A stretch of DNA of 64,000 bases from Nibribacter roseus (GTDB lineage Bacteria; Bacteroidota; Bacteroidia; Cytophagales; Hymenobacteraceae), in NCBI RefSeq assembly GCF_042662225.1, contig NZ_JBHSYQ010000003.1, positions 372,001 to 436,000 on the forward strand, given 5' to 3'. This document shows positions 59,021-64,000 of this stretch, one piece after another. A program made the translations under genes and the position numbers. Within the stretch, counting starts at the first letter, position 1. Each line of letters starts with the position of its first letter. The notes beneath the pieces are model-generated. The model was not told the DNA's origin and made no database searches. It worked only from the letters and a program-made list of their open reading frames with translations.

Positions 59021-59821
59021 CTATTCTTTCCAGAAAGGCTCTATCAATTTCAGCATCTCTTCCTGCACTTTAGGGCTGTTGCTCACGCAGATTTCCCGTC
59101 CGAAGACATAATCTTTACCACCCTTGAAATCGGTGACCTGACCACCGGCCTCCTGCACTATGATGGCTCCGCCGGCTACGTCATATGAGTTAATATTGAA
59201 TTCAAAGTAACCCTCAAATTTTCCGGCAGCCACATAGGCTAAATCTAGAGCGGCTGAGCCTAAGCGACGAACGCCGTGGCAGTTCTGCATAAAGCTTCCC
59301 ATAACCTGCAGGTACTTCTGCATTTGGTCAAAGCTGTAGTACGGAAAGCCCGTGGCAATTAGAGAGTCACTAAGGCTGGGGGTAGCGGAAACGGAGATTC
59401 TCTTCTCGTTGCAGTACGCGCCGCCGCCCTTCACGGCATGGTAGCACTCGTCTCTGGTAATGTCATACACTACCCCAATCACCAGCTCCTGGTGCTGTTG
59501 CAGAGCAATGCTTACCGAGTAAATAGGTAAGCCATGAATAAAATTGGTGGTACCGTCTAGTGGATCTATGATCCAGTTGAACTCTTCCCCTTTCTCGGTG
59601 CTGGTACCCTCTTCAGTAATGAAACCGGCTTCGGGCAAAATCTGCTGTAGCCCCGCCACCAATTTCTCCTCGGCTTGCTTGTCAACGTAAGACACCAGAT
59701 CATTGAAGCCTTTGCGCTCCATCTTAGACATGTCGAACTGCTGGGCTTCGGCAAATATGAACTGACCTACTTGCTTGGTCAGAGTAACCACTTGATCGCG
59801 GAGCGCGGAAAAATCTTTCAT
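59021..59821 (-). CDS. suhB: Inositol monophosphatase family protein
   Basis: 266 residues from the ATG at 59821; the earlier in-frame ATG would extend through a repeat copy. Mg2+-binding motifs are present: ITEEGTS, WIIDPLDGTTNFIHGLPIYSVSIAL and SYDVAGGAIIVQEAGGQVTD. The family dephosphorylates inositol-1-phosphate and related sugar phosphates; E. coli SuhB also affects rRNA transcription. The substrate in this organism is unknown. Confidence 0.88.
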   Translation of the reverse strand: MKDFSALRDQVVTLTKQVGQFIFAEAQQFDMSKMERKGFNDLVSYVDKQAEEKLVAGLQQILPEAGFITEEGTSTEKGEEFNWIIDPLDGTTNFIHGLPIYSVSIALQQHQELVIGVVYDITRDECYHAVKGGGAYCNEKRISVSATPSLSDSLIATGFPYYSFDQMQKYLQVMGSFMQNCHGVRRLGSAALDLAYVAAGKFEGYFEFNINSYDVAGGAIIVQEAGGQVTDFKGGKDYVFGREICVSNSPKVQEEMLKLIEPFWKE

Positions 59822-59838
59822 AGTTGAGGAGTACTTGA

Positions 59839-59898
59839 CCCGTAGGCTGCGTTTTTGGCTTATTTTCTGCAAAACAGGCTAGAAACGCAGCCTACGGG
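59839..59898. repeat. Palindromic repeat with extended 16-bp outer arms between lnt and suhB
   Basis: CCCGTAGGCTGCGTTT and AAACGCAGCCTACGGG pair perfectly at 59839-59854 and 59883-59898. CCCGTAGGCTG is outside the usual core. It may be the terminator of lnt. Confidence 0.85.
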
Positions 59899-59906
59899 CA
59901 GGAATG

Positions 59907-61541
59907 TTAAACTCTTTTTTTGCGGCGGGTAAAGCTTAGAACCAAGGCAGCTAATAAAAAGCCTAAGGTCAGCCACTGCGCACCGTGCCCAATATACTCG
60001 CCGTGGCGGGTGTAAAAGGTTAATTCTTGATTAAATTTCACTTGGTCACGCAGGGCGTCCTGAACCCACCACTCTGATTTTTGAGTGATTTCGCCACGCT
60101 GGTTTAAGAACCCAGAGATACCTGTGTTAGCAGAACGGGCAATAGAGCGCCTAGTTTCAATGGCCCGCAAAGATGCATAGGTTAAGTGCTGCTTGTACCC
60201 AGGCGAGTCTGACCACCAGGCATCGTTGGTGATGATAAAAATGGCTCCAGCTCCGTTACGAACATATTTGCTCACGTACTCGCCGTAAATTGATTCATAG
60301 CAAATAACCGGCGCCCCGCTCCATGCTTGATTTTGGCTGTGTTTGTATACGGTACGTTCTTCTTGTGTACCGTACCCGCCCACTGTACCACCCAAATCTA
60401 TGGCTAACGGACCCAAGAACTTCAGTAAGTGAGGGTATGGCATTTTCTCCACACCCGGCACCAGCTTTGACTTATGGTAAAACTCATGCCGCCCGTCTGC
60501 CTTAAGGTGAAGCCCAGCATTGAAGATGTCATAGTACCCCACTTGCGGATGGTATCGGGCCGAAACGCTTTTGTTTGCAGAATCTGGATACAAGGTGGCG
60601 GTGGTGATGCCAGCCACTAATTCCAGGTTAGGGTGCCGGCGGAGTAAGTCGAGCAGAGTAAGTTTGAGCGGACTGGTGGCAAAGCCTTCTTCCCAATTCA
60701 AACCATTGGTGATAGAAGTCTCAGGCCATACCAAGAACTTAGTGTCGGGCGTGATTTTTTGCTCAGACAGCTTTATTAATCGGTTTAGTTGTTCTTCAAA
60801 AGATAAATAATTCTCGCCCTCCTGAAACTTCTCTTTATACGGGTCTACGTTAGGCTGCACTACCACTACTTCGGCAGCATCGCCTTTTTCTTCATAAGCA
60901 TTCCATATCCAGAAAGAGACGGCAAGAGGAAGCACCACCGCCAGCACCGGAGCCGCCCATTTGGCAAAGCCTCTTTTAGAGCTTGTGAAGGCAAAAAACA
61001 CCAACAGGTTCACAATCCACACCCACAGCGATCCGCCTAAATAACCTGTGTACTCGTACCACTGCACCCAACTAGGCACCGCGGCAAAACCGTTGCCTAA
61101 GGTAAGCCACGGCCACGTAAGGTCCCAGTTAAGGTGGAACTGCTCAAAGGCTATCCAGTACACGGGCAAGCTCAGGTAGCCTACAACTTTACCGGCAGCG
61201 CGTTTCGTCCAGAAAAAGGCCATCATGGGCGCAGTCATGAACAAAGCGTTAAAAATGACCGCCGCCGCCCCGCCAAACAAAGTAGAGTAACTTACCCAGT
61301 AGGTGGTAAATAAATTCCAAAGGAAGAGCGTCAGGTACGCATATTTGAAGAAAGTGCGCCCCCGCTTTGGTTTGGCTTTGGCCGAGATGGACTGTTCCAT
61401 GAGTAGAAACGGCACCCAACCCAGGAACAGAAAAAAAGCCAACGGTTTCACCGGCCAGCCCAGCCACAGCAAAAAGGCGCTTAAGAACGCCAGCAGCGGC
61501 AAATAGTATCGGTTATTTGTTTCCTTGAACAACAATGACAA
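59907..61541 (-). CDS. lnt: Apolipoprotein N-acyltransferase
   Basis: 544 residues. Lnt adds the third acyl chain to lipoprotein N-terminal Cys in the inner membrane. Six or so transmembrane helices fill the first ~210 residues. A nitrilase-like periplasmic domain follows, with the catalytic triad visible as Glu in FLVWPETSI, a Lys in HKSKLVPGVE and Cys in PVICYESIYGEYVSKYVRNGA. The end has TFYTRHGEYIGHGAQWL plus a last helix. Many lipoproteins elsewhere in the window would be its substrates. It overlaps the end of rsmI by 29 bases, so both are cotranscribed. Confidence 0.93.
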   Translation of the reverse strand: MSLLFKETNNRYYLPLLAFLSAFLLWLGWPVKPLAFFLFLGWVPFLLMEQSISAKAKPKRGRTFFKYAYLTLFLWNLFTTYWVSYSTLFGGAAAVIFNALFMTAPMMAFFWTKRAAGKVVGYLSLPVYWIAFEQFHLNWDLTWPWLTLGNGFAAVPSWVQWYEYTGYLGGSLWVWIVNLLVFFAFTSSKRGFAKWAAPVLAVVLPLAVSFWIWNAYEEKGDAAEVVVVQPNVDPYKEKFQEGENYLSFEEQLNRLIKLSEQKITPDTKFLVWPETSITNGLNWEEGFATSPLKLTLLDLLRRHPNLELVAGITTATLYPDSANKSVSARYHPQVGYYDIFNAGLHLKADGRHEFYHKSKLVPGVEKMPYPHLLKFLGPLAIDLGGTVGGYGTQEERTVYKHSQNQAWSGAPVICYESIYGEYVSKYVRNGAGAIFIITNDAWWSDSPGYKQHLTYASLRAIETRRSIARSANTGISGFLNQRGEITQKSEWWVQDALRDQVKFNQELTFYTRHGEYIGHGAQWLTLGFLLAALVLSFTRRKKRV

Positions 61542-62202
61542 ATTCTCCTTTTATAGCTTTTGTGGTAAACGTGTGCACCAGCTCTTCCAGTGTGCCGTTC
61601 AGGGTTTCCTCAAACATCTTGCTGATTTCGCGGCTCACGGAGGCCATTCGGTCAGGCCCGAAGTATTCTTTGAACTGCTCCAGCGTCTTGAGCACCCGGT
61701 GCGGCGACTCGTAGAAGATCATGGTTCGTTCTTCCTGCGCCAGGCTCTGAAGCCGCGTCTGCCGCCCTTTCTTCACAGGCAGAAATCCTTCAAAGGTAAA
61801 CCTGTCGGTACTGAAGCCTGATTTAACCAGAGCGGGCACAAAAGCGGTAGGGCCGGGCAGGCATTCAATCTTCAGCCCCTCCTGCACACACGCTCTTACT
61901 AACAAAAACCCAGGGTCAGAAATTCCCGGCGTGCCGGCATCAGAGACCATGGCCATTTTCTCGCCTTTCTTCAGGCGCTCCACCAAATGCGCCACGGCTT
62001 TATGCTCGTTGTGCAGGTGGTGGCTGTGCATGCGCTTGTCAATGCCCAGGTGGTTCAGAAGTTTGCCGCTCGTGCGCGTATCTTCGGCTAAAATTACGTC
62101 TACTTCTTTCAGTACTCTAATGGCCCGCAGCGTAATATCCTCTAGGTTTCCTATAGGCGTGGGCACTAAATAAAGACAGGTTTCTTCAACTGGTTCGGCC
62201 AT
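61513..62202 (-). CDS. rsmI: 16S rRNA (cytidine-1402-2'-O)-methyltransferase
   Basis: 229 residues. RsmI methylates the ribose of C1402 in the decoding centre. LYLVPTPIGNLEDITLRAIRVLKEVDVILAEDTRTSG is the diagnostic N-terminus and MVSDAGTPGISDPGFLLVRAC the SAM-binding loop; GPTAFVPALVKSGFSTDRFTFEGFLP also fits. The TATCTTTG -7 box ends 4 bases before the ATG, so the mRNA might be leaderless. It overlaps lnt by 29 bases. Confidence 0.93.
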   Translation of the reverse strand: MAEPVEETCLYLVPTPIGNLEDITLRAIRVLKEVDVILAEDTRTSGKLLNHLGIDKRMHSHHLHNEHKAVAHLVERLKKGEKMAMVSDAGTPGISDPGFLLVRACVQEGLKIECLPGPTAFVPALVKSGFSTDRFTFEGFLPVKKGRQTRLQSLAQEERTMIFYESPHRVLKTLEQFKEYFGPDRMASVSREISKMFEETLNGTLEELVHTFTTKAIKGEFVIVVQGNK

Positions 62203-62206
62203 AGGC

Positions 62207-62214
62207 CAAAGATA
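62207..62214 (-). promoter_or_regulatory. -7 box for rsmI, 4 bases before the start codon
   Basis: Minus strand TATCTTTG, an exact TAnnTTTG match. The same 4-base distance is seen at gpmI and nadC. Confidence 0.45.
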
Positions 62215-62222
62215 CGAAAAAA

Positions 62223-62258
62223 GAGTCTTGAGTTATGAGTCGCGAGTCTTGAGTCAGG
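62223..62258. repeat. GAGTCTTGAGTC-type tandem repeat
   Basis: AGTCTTGAGTTATGAGTCGC followed by GAGTCTTGAGTCAGG. Short GAGTC/GTCTTGAG units, related in character to the GTCTTGT blocks near nadC. Confidence 0.6.
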
Positions 62259-62262
62259 AATG

Positions 62263-62300
62263 CGTTTCCGAGGTGGTTTTCAGAAAAGAGGCCTAAAACG
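62263..62300. repeat. Palindromic repeat after the PCD gene stop
   Basis: CGTTTCCGAGGTGGTTTTCAG and AAAAGAGGCCTAAAACG. Ends one base before the minus-strand stop codon at 62302. Confidence 0.65.
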
Positions 62301-62301
62301 T

Positions 62302-62550
62302 TTATCCTTGCCTAAACCTATTGGCTAATTCATCTATTAGTTGAGCCAGCGCATGGTCTTTGGCTGTAACGGTGTTACCGGCAGAATGCGTGGTAAGCTT
62401 TATCTCGACTTGATTATACATGTTGCTCCACCACGGATGGTGATCCAATTCCTCGGCCACGGCGGCTATCTCCGTCATGAAAGCGAAAGCTTGCTGAAAG
62501 TCTTTGAAGATGAATTTCTTAAAAAGTGAATGGTTCTCTTCTCTCCACAT
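62302..62550 (-). CDS. 4a-hydroxytetrahydrobiopterin dehydratase (pterin-4a-carbinolamine dehydratase)
   Basis: 82 residues, slightly short but complete for the core. The enzyme dehydrates 4a-hydroxytetrahydropterin, recycling the pterin cofactor of aromatic amino acid hydroxylases. The active site EELDHHPWWSNMYNQVEIKLTTHSAGNTVTAKD contains the conserved His pair. N-terminal FKKFIFKDFQQAFAFMTEIAAVAEEL also fits. No hydroxylase gene is in the window. Confidence 0.88.
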   Translation of the reverse strand: MWREENHSLFKKFIFKDFQQAFAFMTEIAAVAEELDHHPWWSNMYNQVEIKLTTHSAGNTVTAKDHALAQLIDELANRFRQG

Positions 62551-62575
62551 GTAGCAAATTTATCAAATTACTCTA

Positions 62576-62613
62576 TGTTTTGGAGCTGATTTCTGAAAAG
62601 CAGGCTTAAAACA
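62576..62613. repeat. Palindromic repeat upstream of the PCD gene
   Basis: TGTTTTGGAGCTGATTTC and GAAAAGCAGGCTTAAAACA around T. Together with the copy at 62263, it brackets the PCD gene. Confidence 0.75.
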
Positions 62614-62747
62614 CGTCACTTCTGCCAAAGTCCCTCGTATTCTCTTAGTACATCGCCCGTAGGCGAGATACAAGTGCGGCAATTCTCACAGCTAATTGCA
62701 AGAGCACACAAAAAACAATTAACAACCAGCAATCAACAAACTATAAG

Positions 62748-63608
62748 ATGGCAGAAGAAAAGAAACCACAGGAAGTGCCAGACCAGCACCAGAAAAGCCA
62801 GCCCGGAGATGAGCATAAGATGACGCCGGAACCGATCATCATCAGAGACGGCTACAAAGGCAGCGAAAAATTGAAAGGCAAGAAAGCCCTGATCACCGGC
62901 GGCGACAGTGGCATTGGCCGGGCAGTAGCCGTTCATTTCGCCCGTGAGGGTGCCGATGTGGCTATTGTGTACCTCAACGAAGACAAAGACGCCCAAGACA
63001 CCAAAGCCATGGTAGAAAAGGAAGGCCAGAAGTGCGTCTTAATTTCCGGTGACCTGCGCGACGCCAGTTTCTGCAAAAAGGCGGTACAGCAAGCGGTAAA
63101 GGAACTGGGCGGCCTGAATATTTTGGTAAACAATGCGGCCGAGCAGCACGAGAAAAACGACTTGCGCGAAATTACGCCGGAGCAGCTGGAGAAAACGTTT
63201 AAAACTAACATCTTCGCCTACTTCTATGTGGCGCAAGAGGCTCTGAACCACCTGCAGAAAGGCGATTCCATAGTCAATACCACCTCCATTACGTCTTACC
63301 GTGGATCTGGTCACTTGATGGATTACTCCGCCACCAAAGGCGCCATTACCACCTTTACCAGATCGCTCTCGCAGAACTTGGCAGAAAAAGGCATACGCGT
63401 AAACGCCGTAGCTCCCGGCCCCATCTGGACGCCACTGATTCCGGCCACACTGGAAGAAGTAGGGGATTTTGGCAAAAGCCAACCTATGGGCCGACTAGGG
63501 CAACCTTCTGAAGTAGCCCCAGCCTATGTGTTTTTGGCCTCAGAAGATGCCTCTTATATTACCGGCCAGACCATACACGTAAACGGCGGAGAGCAAATTG
63601 GCGGGTAG
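62748..63608 (+). CDS. Short-chain dehydrogenase/reductase (YghA-like)
   Basis: 286 residues. NAD(P) binding site GGDSGIGRAVAVHFAREGADVAIVYL, NNAAEQ, and the catalytic Ser-Tyr-Lys in NTTSITSYRG / MDYSATKGAITTFTRSL. The ~40-residue polar N-terminal extension (EEKKPQEVPDQHQKSQPGDEH) is typical of the YghA/GsiB-linked group, often induced in general stress. The exact substrate is unknown. A polar small-protein gene starts 102 bases downstream. Confidence 0.9.
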   Translation: MAEEKKPQEVPDQHQKSQPGDEHKMTPEPIIIRDGYKGSEKLKGKKALITGGDSGIGRAVAVHFAREGADVAIVYLNEDKDAQDTKAMVEKEGQKCVLISGDLRDASFCKKAVQQAVKELGGLNILVNNAAEQHEKNDLREITPEQLEKTFKTNIFAYFYVAQEALNHLQKGDSIVNTTSITSYRGSGHLMDYSATKGAITTFTRSLSQNLAEKGIRVNAVAPGPIWTPLIPATLEEVGDFGKSQPMGRLGQPSEVAPAYVFLASEDASYITGQTIHVNGGEQIGG

Positions 63609-63710
63609 ATGATCAATTCTTTGATTTAGAAACGAAAGAGAACCTACCGCTCAACCTTTCCACGTGGAAAACAGTACTTATAGAGACCATTCACCTAACG
63701 ACAAACGCCT

Positions 63711-64000
63711 ATGGCAACTGAAGATAAAGAACAACACCCAAATGGTCATGACAGACCAATACGGGTAATAGACGACACCAGTACCAACATGGACGACATG
63801 ATGGCCGGACATATCATTCCGGGGGCAAATCCGCCTAAGAATGAAGCCCAGCGCGGCGGCTTCGGCAACCGTGATGGTAAAGAAGGTTACGGCTCCGACA
63901 CTTCTGACGGGCCTACTGGAGTAACCGTAAACGAAGACGCAGACAGTACCGAACATCCAAAGGACAACATGCGCACCGAGGATGAAGGCCGCGGAATACA
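63711..64000 (+). CDS. Polar small protein, 3' truncated by window edge
   Basis: ATG at 63711 and an open frame to the window end, at least 96 residues: MATEDKEQHPNGHDRPIRV, then Gly/Asp/Asn/Glu-rich sequence with MDDMMAGHIIPGANPPKNEAQRGG and GYGSDTSDGPTGVTVNEDAD. Composition suggests an unstructured, hydrophilin-like or stress-associated protein. No family recognised. Its place right after the SDR gene on the same strand suggests cotranscription. Confidence 0.6.
   Translation, partial: MATEDKEQHPNGHDRPIRVIDDTSTNMDDMMAGHIIPGANPPKNEAQRGGFGNRDGKEGYGSDTSDGPTGVTVNEDADSTEHPKDNMRTEDEGRGI

Noticed and set aside
63678..63956. Minus-strand frame near the right edge
   Set aside because: Opposes the plus-strand polar protein at 63711, whose composition and position after the SDR gene are more gene-like.
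1..64000. tRNA, rRNA, CRISPR array, prophage or insertion sequence
   Set aside because: No cloverleaf with a T-loop, no ordered direct repeats with spacers, no transposase, integrase or phage structural gene was recognised.

Overview
The window reads as chromosomal DNA of a Bacteroidota bacterium, most likely order Cytophagales and probably Hymenobacteraceae (Rufibacter/Pontibacter-like). The genus is an inference from gene content, not a search. The evidence is a T9SS C-terminal sorting domain protein, an MG2-plus-plug receptor-like protein, DUF4369/TlpA, GIN-domain (DUF2807), DUF4783 and YcxB-like proteins, STAS/SEC14-like proteins, a eukaryote-like class Ia ribonucleotide reductase, many Bacteroidota-type lipoproteins, promoters of the TAnnTTTG type, and near absence of Shine-Dalgarno sequences. 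No rRNA, tRNA, CRISPR array, prophage or transposase was found. Most genes are housekeeping or envelope genes, and many compact, near-perfect hairpin terminators lie between convergent genes.

Layout. 1-7.3 kb: end of dgt, then a minus-strand run (purU, GNAT, DUF2939-like, ZIP transporter, methyltransferase, two small lipoproteins, YcxB-like, nadC, DUF4783). 7.3-17.9 kb: mostly plus strand (gpmI, M19 dipeptidase, MG2/plug protein, prfA, a beta-helix lipoprotein, yjbQ), with rlmI reversed. 17.9-28 kb: a bacteriophytochrome kinase, cyclase-family hydrolase, pentapeptide-repeat protein, SGNH esterase, MBL hydrolase, DUF3667, GIN-domain protein, RlpA and an alpha/beta hydrolase. 28-34.7 kb: a gene-poor AT-rich stretch, small exported proteins, two Hsp20-type chaperones with unusually strong ribosome binding sites, two divergent STAS/SEC14-like paralogues and a YetF-like protein. 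34.9-43.5 kb: T9SS cargo, DUF2199, a small putative gene, nrdA, a lipoprotein, nrdB, a non-coding region with DnaA-box-like sequences, rplU and rpmA. 43.5-64 kb: acetyltransferase, 2H phosphoesterase, RsmF-like methyltransferase, radA, TlpA-like thioredoxin, radical SAM/SPASM protein, MscS channel, a PAS histidine kinase with its response regulator, CtaG/DUF2243 pair, suhB, lnt-rsmI, pterin dehydratase, and an SDR with a polar small protein running off the end.

Three sequence-level patterns stand out. First, a palindromic element of about 40 bp (core arms like CTGTTTTTAGCCTG and CAGGCCTAAAACAG) occurs over 20 times, almost always between genes and once inside an open reading frame. Second, nrdB and a 60-codon ORF just beyond nrdA share a 38-bp element (two mismatches) placed exactly 31 bp from a TATATTTG -7 box, which implies co-regulation. 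Third, the nrdB-rplU intergenic region carries three good DnaA boxes in about 60 bp and could be a replication origin. No complete new defence or biosynthetic system was recognised.
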